Assembly (NCBI GenBank): GCA_018668795.1
Contig: JABJBD010000029.1
Coordinates: 1-10,048, forward strand
Direction: 5' to 3'
Length of the DNA: 10,048 nt
Origin: Candidatus Puniceispirillum sp.
GTDB taxonomy: Bacteria; Pseudomonadota; Alphaproteobacteria; Puniceispirillales; Puniceispirillaceae
Part shown: positions 1-7,600 of the stretch, piece after piece
How positions within the stretch are numbered: the stretch's first letter is position 1
Layout: every line of letters begins with the position of its first letter
The notes under the pieces: generated by a model
What the model saw: only the letters and a program-made list of their open reading frames with translations
What the model was told of the DNA's origin: nothing
Databases searched by the model: none
Made by a program: the position numbers and the translations under genes

Positions 1-255
1 AACCGCAACCCCATGATCATACAGCTGCAAGGTAATGCCAATGACTTCATAACCCTCATCATGCAACATCGCGGCAGTCACCGATGAATCAACACCACCC
101 GACATCGCCACGACAACACGCGTATCACCGGGCGCTTTGGTAAAGCCAAGCGAGTTTTTAGCTGTTGAATGATCTGCTGGCACATCATTAGTCTGCACTG
201 ACGCAGTTGCGTCAGCGGCAATCAAATTTTTGCTAGCTGTTTCAGCTACAGACAT
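1..255 (-). CDS. mnmA: tRNA-specific 2-thiouridylase MnmA (N-terminal 85 residues, cut by window edge)
   Basis: MnmA uses ATP to adenylate C2 of the wobble uridine of tRNA-Lys, -Glu and -Gln, then inserts sulfur delivered as a persulfide that starts at a cysteine desulfurase. The visible part holds the N-type ATP pyrophosphatase loop, RVVVAMSGGVDSSV, at residues 46-59, followed by EGYEVIGITLQLYDHG, which is the typical alphaproteobacterial form. The catalytic cysteines lie beyond the window. The ATG at 255 is supported by an AGGGA Shine-Dalgarno 8 bases upstream, which overlaps the ferredoxin stop codon. With this start the P-loop begins near residue 51, about 40 residues later than in E. coli MnmA (from memory). 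The extra N-terminus is rich in Ala, Thr and Ser and looks disordered. It is the last visible gene of the leftward cysE-desulfurase-ferredoxin-mnmA run, which fits its need for sulfur. Confidence 0.95.
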   Translation of the reverse strand, partial: MSVAETASKNLIAADATASVQTNDVPADHSTAKNSLGFTKAPGDTRVVVAMSGGVDSSVTAAMLHDEGYEVIGITLQLYDHGVAV

Positions 256-263
256 TGAAATAA

Positions 264-268
264 TCCCT
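264..268 (-). promoter_or_regulatory. Shine-Dalgarno of mnmA overlapping the ferredoxin stop codon
   Basis: On the minus strand AGGGA lies 8 bases before the mnmA ATG, and its first two bases are the last two bases of the ferredoxin TAG stop (267-269). This spacing fixes the mnmA start and suggests translational coupling of the two genes. Confidence 0.6.
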
Positions 269-581
269 ACATATCATCCGGAATTGTCAGGCGTAATCCA
301 TCAAGCTCAGCCGACATTTTCAGCTGGCAACCCAAACGTGACGTTTCGGTCAAACCAAAGGCAAGATCGAGCATGTCTTCTTCATCCTCGCTTGGCCCAC
401 CGGTTTTGGCGAACCAATCCGCATCAACAATCACATGGCAGGTTGCACAGGATAAACACCCCCCACAGGTGCCTTCGATTCCAAGATTGGCATCACGACC
501 AGCTTCCATAACACTTACGCCATCATTAACGCTGACATTATGTTCGGTGCCATCTGACTTTACAAAAATGATGTTTGGCAT
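267..581 (-). CDS. [2Fe-2S] ferredoxin, adrenodoxin/ISC-Fdx type
   Basis: This is a small soluble electron carrier of the vertebrate-type [2Fe-2S] family. From the ATG at 581 it has 104 residues, a normal length. The cluster ligands read C-x5-C-x2-C-x36-C (Cys39, Cys45, Cys48 and Cys85) within GTCGGCLSCATCHV and SRLGCQL, with an additional Cys42 inside the first loop. The acidic stretch SEDEEDMLD just after residue 60 is the usual partner-binding helix of adrenodoxin-like ferredoxins. An upstream GTG at 590 is in frame, but the AGGAG at 593-597 is only 2 bases from it and 11 bases from the ATG, so the ATG is preferred. It sits between a cysteine desulfurase and mnmA, so a role in Fe-S assembly, as electron donor for sulfur reduction, is a reasonable inference. 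Other electron-transfer roles cannot be ruled out from sequence. Confidence 0.93.
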   Translation of the reverse strand: MPNIIFVKSDGTEHNVSVNDGVSVMEAGRDANLGIEGTCGGCLSCATCHVIVDADWFAKTGGPSEDEEDMLDLAFGLTETSRLGCQLKMSAELDGLRLTIPDDM

Positions 582-592
582 CGCCGTCACAA

Positions 593-597
593 CTCCT
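593..597 (-). promoter_or_regulatory. Shine-Dalgarno of the ferredoxin gene
   Basis: AGGAG on the minus strand lies 11 bases from the ATG at 581 but only 2 bases from the alternative GTG at 590. It therefore decides the start in favour of the ATG. Confidence 0.5.
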
Positions 598-646
598 ATT
601 TCAACTGTTTATGTCGCCGGACTGCTATCTAGTGCCGACCTAAATT

Positions 647-1747
647 CTACCGCTTGTACAACTCAAGAAAGACATCTGCAAGCCTTTCAAAGTCAGTTTG
701 CTTTGTTTGCCAACCGCCAGAAATACGCACAGCCTGACCTGCCAGATCACCAGCCTTCATCGCAGCCAGCACATGACTTGATTTGACCTTGCCTGAAGAA
801 CAGGCAGACCCGGCGCTGATGGCCACACCGGCAATATCAAGCGCCATAACCATTGTTTCGGCAGACTTGCCTGCAATAGCAAGACAACTGGTGTTGCCTA
901 GGCGCAAAGCCTGGTGGCCAAAAACATGTGCGCCAGACACGGTCTTTCGCATCACATTTTCAAATTGATTCCGCCATTTTGACATGGCATCATAATGGGC
1001 AACATCGCCAAAAGCGGCTGTTGCAGCGGCACCAAAACCAGCAATACCGATAAAATTTTCTGTTCCTGACCGCCGCCCCTGCTCCTGACCACCGCCCCGT
1101 AGCAAACTGGTCAGCGCATTTCCTGGCTTTACCAGCAAAGCCCCCACACCCGTTGGCCCACCAATTTTGTGCGCTGACAGGCTGGCATAATCAAGATCCA
1201 GCGCGGCAAAGTTAAAATGATCCTTGCCCAGTAACTGCACCATATCGCTATGCACGGCGATATTATTTTCATGCGCTAGCGCGGCAAGTTCGGCCAATGG
1301 CTGAATAACACCGGTTTCATTATTTGCCGCCATAACTGACAGAATGGTTTTTGGCCTTTGTTCATCAGGTAATCCAGCCAATACATCACGCGCGTGATCC
1401 AAATCAATTATGCCATCGGGCGTCACATTGATGATACTGGCATTCAAGGCACTAGCGCGCACCGAATCATGCTCAATCGCCGACATAACAACATGATCAA
1501 AGCCTGCCAGAGCCAGATTATTGGACTCGGTACCACCGCTGGTAAACACCACATCCGCGGCTCTTGAACCCGCTAGCAAGGCAACTGATTCACGCGCCGC
1601 CTCAACGGTCAGACGCGCGCTACGGCCAAACGAATGCACCGATGACGGGTTCGCAGGCGCACCCATCGCCTTATGCATCGCCGCCGATGCTTCGGCACGA
1701 AGCGGCGCTGTAGCGTTGTTGTCAAAATAAAGCGGCGACGTTCCCAT
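647..1747 (-). CDS. Cysteine desulfurase, NifS/IscS family (class V aminotransferase fold)
   Basis: This PLP enzyme converts L-cysteine to L-alanine and leaves a persulfide on its active-site cysteine for Fe-S cluster or thiolated-RNA synthesis. In the 366-residue reading, YFDNNATAPL is near the N-terminus and the cofactor-binding GGTESNNLA is at about 71-79. His93 lies in IEHDS, Asp168 and Gln171 in SDMVQ, and the PLP lysine is Lys194 in SAHK. The RRSGTEN motif is at 226-232 and the catalytic cysteine is Cys316 in SAGSACSSGKV, a group I (NifS/IscS-like) active-site loop rather than a SufS type. ATG at 1747 is chosen over the in-frame TTG at 1750. The protein ends soon after FLELYKR, about 30-40 residues shorter than E. 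coli IscS, so the C-terminal segment that contacts IscU in IscS appears absent. No scaffold gene is visible. It lies about 36 bases downstream of cysE and upstream of ferredoxin and mnmA. Family certain; subfamily name left open. Confidence 0.95.
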   Translation of the reverse strand: MGTSPLYFDNNATAPLRAEASAAMHKAMGAPANPSSVHSFGRSARLTVEAARESVALLAGSRAADVVFTSGGTESNNLALAGFDHVVMSAIEHDSVRASALNASIINVTPDGIIDLDHARDVLAGLPDEQRPKTILSVMAANNETGVIQPLAELAALAHENNIAVHSDMVQLLGKDHFNFAALDLDYASLSAHKIGGPTGVGALLVKPGNALTSLLRGGGQEQGRRSGTENFIGIAGFGAAATAAFGDVAHYDAMSKWRNQFENVMRKTVSGAHVFGHQALRLGNTSCLAIAGKSAETMVMALDIAGVAISAGSACSSGKVKSSHVLAAMKAGDLAGQAVRISGGWQTKQTDFERLADVFLELYKR

Positions 1748-1783
1748 CAAACTTGGTTCCGGCTAAATGTTAAAAAAAGACAA

Positions 1784-2533
1784 TTAAGATTTTCGGGAAC
1801 GGCCACTTGGGCGGCTAGTTTTACCAGCCTTGTCATGAAGCTGGGTTGCCGACATACGGTCTTCCATATCATTTAGACGGGCACGCAAACTTTGCACCTC
1901 ATCAACCAGAGCTGTGATGATGCGCTCGCGCGGGTCGGCATTGGCCATATCATGTACTGCATAGGGCTGAAAACTATCATCGACGGTTTTGCTTGCCTTT
2001 TTGCTGGTCATCTGACGCGCAGGAACACCGACAACGGTTGCCCCTTCTGGCACATCTTTGGTGACCACCGAATTACCGCCAACACGTGCGCAACGATTGA
2101 CCGTGATATTTCCCAGAATCTGGGCACCCGAACCAACAATCACATCATCACCCAATGTCGGATGACGCTTGACCGATCGTTGGGATTCGGCATCGACAGC
2201 TGGCAAAACACCGCCAAGCGTGACACCCTGATACAATGTTACATTATTGCCGATTACAGCCGTTTCGCCGATCACGACGCCAGACCCATGATCGACAAAG
2301 AACCCGCATCCGATTGTCGCGCCTGGGTGAATTTCGATGCCGGTCAGCCAACGGGCAATCTGCATGATCCAGCGCGCAATAAACTTTAGCCCCATTTTCC
2401 ACAAAGGGTTCGATAAACGATAGGCAACCATCACATGAAAACTTGGATACAGAATTACCGCAGCAAAACGATTGCTGGCCGCGGGGTCACGCGCCATTAT
2501 TGCCTTTAGATCACGGTTCAGTTTTGCAAACAT
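1784..2533 (-). CDS. cysE: Serine O-acetyltransferase, short (EpsC-like) CysE
   Basis: The enzyme transfers acetyl from acetyl-CoA to L-serine to give O-acetylserine, the direct precursor of cysteine. The core is a left-handed beta-helix of hexapeptide repeats, from IEIHPGATIG (about residue 66) to GVPAR (about 173). His82 in VDHGSG matches the E. coli catalytic His158, and His124 in KRHP matches His193. Position 67 is Glu where E. coli has Asp143. Only about 65 residues precede the helix, against about 140 in E. coli, so this is the short form lacking most of the N-terminal helical domain. After GVPAR there is a tail of about 75 residues with a likely coiled coil (RERIITALVDEVQSLRARL) and a basic, Ser-rich end. 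The start is uncertain: MFAKLNRDLKAIMARDP at 2533 resembles family N-termini, but in-frame ATG at 2551 and GTG at 2569 exist and none has a strong Shine-Dalgarno. It leads the leftward sulfur-gene run. Confidence 0.93.
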   Translation of the reverse strand: MFAKLNRDLKAIMARDPAASNRFAAVILYPSFHVMVAYRLSNPLWKMGLKFIARWIMQIARWLTGIEIHPGATIGCGFFVDHGSGVVIGETAVIGNNVTLYQGVTLGGVLPAVDAESQRSVKRHPTLGDDVIVGSGAQILGNITVNRCARVGGNSVVTKDVPEGATVVGVPARQMTSKKASKTVDDSFQPYAVHDMANADPRERIITALVDEVQSLRARLNDMEDRMSATQLHDKAGKTSRPSGRSRKS

Positions 2534-2578
2534 AATTGCATTTTCTTTCATCTGGTTAACGATCTGCACAAAGCTGAC

Positions 2579-2607
2579 TTGGCGACCGCGCCTTATTAAG
2601 ATATAAG
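2579..2607 (+). promoter_or_regulatory. Candidate promoter of the hydrolase gene in the cysE/hydrolase spacer
   Basis: TTGGCG (2579-2584) and TATAAG (2602-2607) are separated by 17 bases and lie about 40 bases before the hydrolase ATG. A short inverted repeat, CTTAT-N6-ATAAG (2592-2607), covers the -10 box. The spacer must also hold the cysE promoter on the other strand, for which I see no convincing pair of boxes. This is a consensus match by eye only. Confidence 0.35.
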
Positions 2608-2643
2608 CCGTTCATTAAATAGCACAAGTGGAGCAGAAAAAAT

Positions 2644-3306
2644 ATGCCTGAGGTCATCATTAACGGCCCTGAAGGTCGCCTTGAATGTCGCTACATGCCA
2701 GCCGAAGCAAACGATGCCCCAACGGCGCTGATTTTGCATCCTGAGCCAGATAAAGGCGGCACCATGAACAATCGGGTGACCTATGCGCTTTACAAATTGT
2801 TTCAGGCGCGCGGTTTTTCTGTCATGCGTTTCAATTTCCGTGGCGTTGGCCGAAGTCAGGGCATATATGACAATGGTGAAGGCGAATTATCCGATGCCGC
2901 GACCGCCATGGATTGGTTGCAGGCACAAAACCCGTCGTCACGTCAATGCTGGATAGCTGGCTTTTCATTTGGATCATGGATTGGCATGCAACTAATGATG
3001 CGCCGCCCCGAAATTCAGGGCTTTATTTCGGTGACACCACCTGCTGTTACGCATGACTTCTCGTTTTTGGCACCTTGTCCAGCATCGGGATTAATCATGC
3101 ATGGCGAACTTGATGAACAAGTACCACCCGAAAGTGTCGAAAAACTTGTTGAACGTCTTTCGATTCAAAAAGGCGTCAATATCACTGTCGATGTTCTGCC
3201 AGGTGCAAACCACTACTTTACCGAGCATCTTGACCCGATGATCGAACGCGTTGAAGCTTATCTGAACGACTCGATTAACGAAGATGATTTCGACCCGCTT
3301 GCCTGA
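2644..3306 (+). CDS. Alpha/beta hydrolase, COG2945-like
   Basis: This is a 220-residue single-domain alpha/beta hydrolase, probably cytosolic since no signal peptide or membrane segment is visible. The oxyanion-side motif LHPEPDKGGTMNN is at 31-43, where relatives usually show LHPHP. FNFRGVGRSQG is at 63-73 and the nucleophile elbow is GFSFG with Ser108. The likely acid is Asp157 (HGELDEQVPP) and the catalytic histidine is His190 in GANHYF. The substrate is unknown; members are annotated only as predicted hydrolases, and esterase or thioesterase activity would be a guess. GGAG at 2630-2633, 10 bases before the ATG, supports the start. The C-terminus is strongly acidic (NEDDFDPL). It diverges from cysE, and I recall it as a frequent neighbour of Fe-S or cysteine genes in alphaproteobacteria, without a proven link. 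Confidence 0.9.
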   Translation: MPEVIINGPEGRLECRYMPAEANDAPTALILHPEPDKGGTMNNRVTYALYKLFQARGFSVMRFNFRGVGRSQGIYDNGEGELSDAATAMDWLQAQNPSSRQCWIAGFSFGSWIGMQLMMRRPEIQGFISVTPPAVTHDFSFLAPCPASGLIMHGELDEQVPPESVEKLVERLSIQKGVNITVDVLPGANHYFTEHLDPMIERVEAYLNDSINEDDFDPLA

Positions 3307-3359
3307 TTGCAGACAAGCACTTTGTAACGCCGCTTACGGCTATATTTAAGTTGAATAAC

Positions 3360-4604
3360 ATGACCAATAGATCAGATCTTATCCGGCAATATACCGAACG
3401 TGGCTATATTCATCAGGCCACGAATATTGAGGCACTGGACGATGCGGCCAGTAACAAGGTTATACCTGCCTATATCGGCTTTGACTGCACGGCGGATAGC
3501 TTGCATGTCGGATCGCTGGTACAGATCATGATGTTGCGCATCCTGCAAAAAACTGGCCATAAGCCGATTGTACTTATGGGGGGTGGCACGACCAAAGTAG
3601 GCGACCCAACAGGCAAAGATACAGCGCGCCCATTACTTTCAGATCAGGACATCGAGGCAAACAAGAACGGTATCAAGACGGTATTTGAAAAATACCTTAA
3701 ATTTGGTGATGGCCCAACCGACGCGATCATGGTTGATAATGCTGACTGGCTTGATACGCTTGGCTATATCCGTTTTTTACGCGACTTTGGCCCACATTTT
3801 TCCATCAACCGTATGATGAGCATGGATTCGGTCAAAATCCGGCTTGATCGCGAACAGCCACTTTCGTTTCTGGAATTCAATTACGCGATACTTCAGGCCT
3901 ATGATTTTCTGGAGCTACGCCGCCGTTATGGCTGTTTGTTACAGATGGGCGGATCGGATCAGTGGGGCAATATTGTCACTGGCATTGACCTTACCCGCCG
4001 CGTTGATGCGCAGGAAGTTTTTGGCCTTACATCACCGCTTATCACCACAGCTTCAGGTGCCAAGATGGGCAAATCTGCCGATGGTGCTGTCTGGTTGAAT
4101 GAAGATAAATTATCAGCATTTGATTTCTGGCAGTTCTGGCGTAACACCGAAGACGCCGATGTTGGCCGTTTTCTGGCCCTGTTTACCGAACTACCAATGG
4201 ATGAAGTGAACCAGTTAGCCGCGCTTGAAGGTGCCGACATTAATGACGCCAAAATCGTGCTGGCAAATGAAGCGACAGCTTTATGTCATGGTTCGGACGC
4301 CGCCGCACATGCCATGCAGACAGCCCAGCAAACATTTGCTGGATCTGGCGTTTCCGATGGCTTGCCACAATTCAGCCTTGCTGCCGATCAGGCCGATGGG
4401 CTGGACATGATCGAAGCGCTGAACATTGTTGGTTTTGCCACGTCAAATGGCGAAGCGCGACGCTTGATCCGTGGCGGTGGAGCGCGGGTCAATGACATTG
4501 CCGTGAATGACGAAAATATGCGTCTGACAATGGCTGATTTTATCGATGGCAAGGCCAAGATTTCAGCGGGCAAAAAACGTCATGCCATGCTGGTGGCTGG
4601 CTAG
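3360..4604 (+). CDS. tyrS: Tyrosyl-tRNA synthetase
   Basis: This class I aminoacyl-tRNA synthetase charges tRNA-Tyr with tyrosine in the cytosol. In the 414-residue reading from the ATG at 3360, the HIGH-type signature is HVGS (49-52) within GFDCTADSLHVGSL. The tyrosine pocket motifs QAYDF (179-183) and GGSDQWGN (197-204) follow, and the KMSKS loop is KMGKS (235-239). A C-terminal S4 RNA-binding domain covers roughly 350-414 (EARRLIRGGGARVND). The length matches the TyrRS type found in most proteobacteria. An in-frame TTG at 3351 would add three residues, but the ATG is preferred; neither has a strong Shine-Dalgarno. It starts 53 bases after the hydrolase stop and may be co-transcribed with it. 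Its stop codon overlaps that of the opposing AsmA-like gene. Confidence 0.97.
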   Translation: MTNRSDLIRQYTERGYIHQATNIEALDDAASNKVIPAYIGFDCTADSLHVGSLVQIMMLRILQKTGHKPIVLMGGGTTKVGDPTGKDTARPLLSDQDIEANKNGIKTVFEKYLKFGDGPTDAIMVDNADWLDTLGYIRFLRDFGPHFSINRMMSMDSVKIRLDREQPLSFLEFNYAILQAYDFLELRRRYGCLLQMGGSDQWGNIVTGIDLTRRVDAQEVFGLTSPLITTASGAKMGKSADGAVWLNEDKLSAFDFWQFWRNTEDADVGRFLALFTELPMDEVNQLAALEGADINDAKIVLANEATALCHGSDAAAHAMQTAQQTFAGSGVSDGLPQFSLAADQADGLDMIEALNIVGFATSNGEARRLIRGGGARVNDIAVNDENMRLTMADFIDGKAKISAGKKRHAMLVAG

Positions 4605-7600
4605 TTCGCTTCAGCGCCAAAAAGACGCTCGCTCTCGCGCTTCAGCCACTCTGGACTGAACAGATCACGCAACACACCTGGTGCCAATGACGCCGCATTG
4701 ATCGATGTTTTTGGATCGTCAATATCGCCGACCATACTGAACTGTGTTGTGAAAATGCCTGTCTTATCAATGCCGGTCAGTACATTACCAAGCAACGGGA
4801 CAGCCCCAATTAATTTGCTAAGCTGGCTGGCAGGAACCACATTTCCAGCAATATCCATGTGACGCGTGTCCTTATTAAAACGCCCAACAACGGCAACACT
4901 CACCGCACCACCGCTTGCTTCCATCCGCGAGATAGAAATATCTGCGCCGCGCTTTTCAAACCTAGCGACGCCACTGCTGAACGCGGTGCCTTCTCCTTCA
5001 ACCAGACCAATGATTCCTGCTGGCCCTAAAAGCGAAAATATGCGGATTGCTCGTGGGGCTTCAACCACATTAAAATCGGAAATTTTGATATTGGTGTTGA
5101 ACGACGAAAAATCTTTGCTGATGAAATTATTCTCCAGCCGGATTGTTCCAGAACGGATTGCATCGGTAACCCCAAGCCCGGATAGCATCCGTCCCGCATT
5201 TTTAGATGTCAGCACAAGAACAGCCTGATCGTTATTATTTCCATTAAAGTTAATTTGCGTTTCTGCGCCACCAATCAGGCCAGCACCCCGAAGCTGATCT
5301 CCGCGTGGACCAAAATCAACCGTCATCTGACCTTCGCTGACCAGTGGTTTGCCTCTGGCCAGCAACGTGCCAGAAAATACCGCCTGACCATTACCAGCAT
5401 CATCGCGAGACCCTTGAATATGTCCGGATAATGCGTTTTGCGCATCGATAAAAATCGTGTCTGCCGTTACATCAAAAGTAACCGGCACCCCCCCGCCAAT
5501 ACCCTTGTTGCGGCGCAATGGCACGAGATCAATCGTGCGGGCGGCGGCACTGACATTCCAGCCGCCATTCTCGCTTGTTTCGATAATCAAATCGCGGATA
5601 TCATTACCTGGCATTGTAAGCTTGTTGAAAAAGGCCGCTTGCACACTGCCATCTAAACCTAATGCCAATTGTCCCTTGGCCGCCAAGGTTCCCAGTGACA
5701 GATCAATATCCTGTATGGCTGTAACCACCCCGTTCCGCAGAATAAAGCTGGCACTCACAGTGCCGTCTTCAGCCGGAAATTTAGCCCAGTTCAGAATCGG
5801 CACATTGATCGACGCATCGGTCAGATTGGTCGATAGATTGATCTGGGCATTATTCCATCCGGTGGACGAGTTAAAACCAATCTTTGCACTGGCATTACCA
5901 GCAATATCCAACCCGGACATTTTTGTAAAAATATCTGTCAAAATTGGCGACGATTCAAATTGTCCTACAAAATTCACTTCGCGCGTCGCCGCATTAGTTT
6001 TAAAGGTAAAGCTGGTTGGCATGTCAAAAACGCTGGCATCACCGGTAATATCAACCTTGTTCTTTTCAAATGAGGCGATCATTGATGTCGCCTGTAGGTC
6101 AATTCCAAAAGGCAGGCCAGTGATGGTGGCATTGCGCGTGGTGGCATTGACCGCGGTCTCGGCATTGGCAAATTTAGCACCCTTGCGCAATGGAAAGCGC
6201 GTTGTAAGTGACAATTCGGTGGTGCCATTTACGGTCATTTTTTCAAGGTCGATTGCACCCACTTTCGAGCGCCCCGTACGTTTAAAAATATCAAGCGCTG
6301 TTACCAGCCCACCCTCTGCTTTCAGGGATAGGTCAACCGTTCTTTCCCCGGTGGTCAGAACCGGACCAATTGTCACCCGCCCGCTATCAAGTGTAAAATC
6401 TTCAAGCTGGCCCGAAGACGTGGTTATATTCAAGGCCGTGTTATCCAGAACAAGATCCGCATCAACACCGGTGATAAGCGGCATGTTTGATGCCCATCTT
6501 ACGGTCGCATCCTTATAGGAACCAGTGCCTGACAAATCACGCAATACCGGCTTTTGGGTCTCTGGCGAAAGGGCACCTGCTATCGAGATGCGCGCATTTT
6601 CAAGATGCCCTGTCAAAAGATTATCATGCATCCAACGTCGTGTTTTCGCCAACGCCCATTGCGGCCATAACGCCTGAAAAAAGCGCGCATCCAGATTTTC
6701 AGCTTCCAGACTCATGCTAAAATCATTCGGCGTCCAGTCGGATGCGATAAACATATTACCACTCAGCTTGATAGCACCCGCCTCAGCAAGATCAGCCGTA
6801 AATGAATCAACCTTGAGATCACCTTCATGAAAAGCCATGTCTAGCGTGGCTTTATTAATCGAAACGGATTTCGCAAAATCCTCCAGCAATAATGAACCAT
6901 TTTTAAGGTCAAGTGCCACATTGGCACCCAGAATTTCTCCACCAACACCGATATTGATATCCATGGTGCCATCGACTGTGCCAACAATGCGTCGAATCTG
7001 ACCTGCAGATAAATTGGCGCGCACACTGTCAAACTTTGTTGTCATATCAAGCTTTGATAGTTTTAAGATCGACGTATCGCGGTTGAATGCCCCAATAAAT
7101 TCAGCGCCAAGATTACTGACGATTCCTCCAGAAAATTGGCTTTGTAATTGCGCCTTGATCATCGGCGCAAGGTCATCTGGCCAATCATCAAAAACCGATT
7201 GTAACCGCACGCTGTTTGCATCAATTTTACCTGACAAAATTGGCGTGGGCGCGCTGAGCTTTTCAACCTCACCGGAAAAGGCAAAAGACCGATCATCATC
7301 AAGCAGAATCTGCGCCTTTGATACCGTCGCAACATCAATGTGACTAAGATAGTTAAAAGCAATTTCGGCAGATTTGAACGCGCCGCGCTGTCTACTGGCT
7401 GTTTGTGAAAGATAGCCATCAGCAACAATGACATCACCAAATACCGATGTGACAGTCGCATGACTCATCTGCACTTTTAAAAAACCAGACAAGGTTCCAA
7501 AATGGCTTTGCCTAATCATTGAAATATCAAGATACTCTGCAATATCTGCCAAATTAAGTTCATCAGCAGTTATATCGGTAATAAAATCTTCACCATTCGG

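Noticed and set aside
373..786. Open frame of 137 codons on the plus strand
   Set aside because: It is antisense to the ferredoxin and desulfurase genes, which are firmly identified, and contains no domain.
1748..1783. Run of seven T (minus strand) between cysE and the desulfurase, considered as a terminator
   Set aside because: No stable GC-rich stem precedes the run, so an intrinsic terminator is not supported and the genes may still be co-transcribed.
1892..2389. Open frame of 165 codons on the plus strand
   Set aside because: It is antisense to the hexapeptide region of cysE; its regularity comes from the repeat structure on the other strand.
3322..3346. Small hairpin GCCG-CTTA-CGGC before tyrS, considered as an attenuator or terminator
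   Set aside because: The stem is only 4 bp, the following TATATTT is not a real T-run, and T-box control of tyrS is not expected in proteobacteria.
5457..6518. Open frame of 353 codons on the plus strand
   Set aside because: It lies wholly inside the AsmA-like gene in antisense, has no convincing ribosome binding site, and its composition (Ser, Pro, Val, Arg rich) is what the opposite strand of a coding region gives. No recognisable motif.
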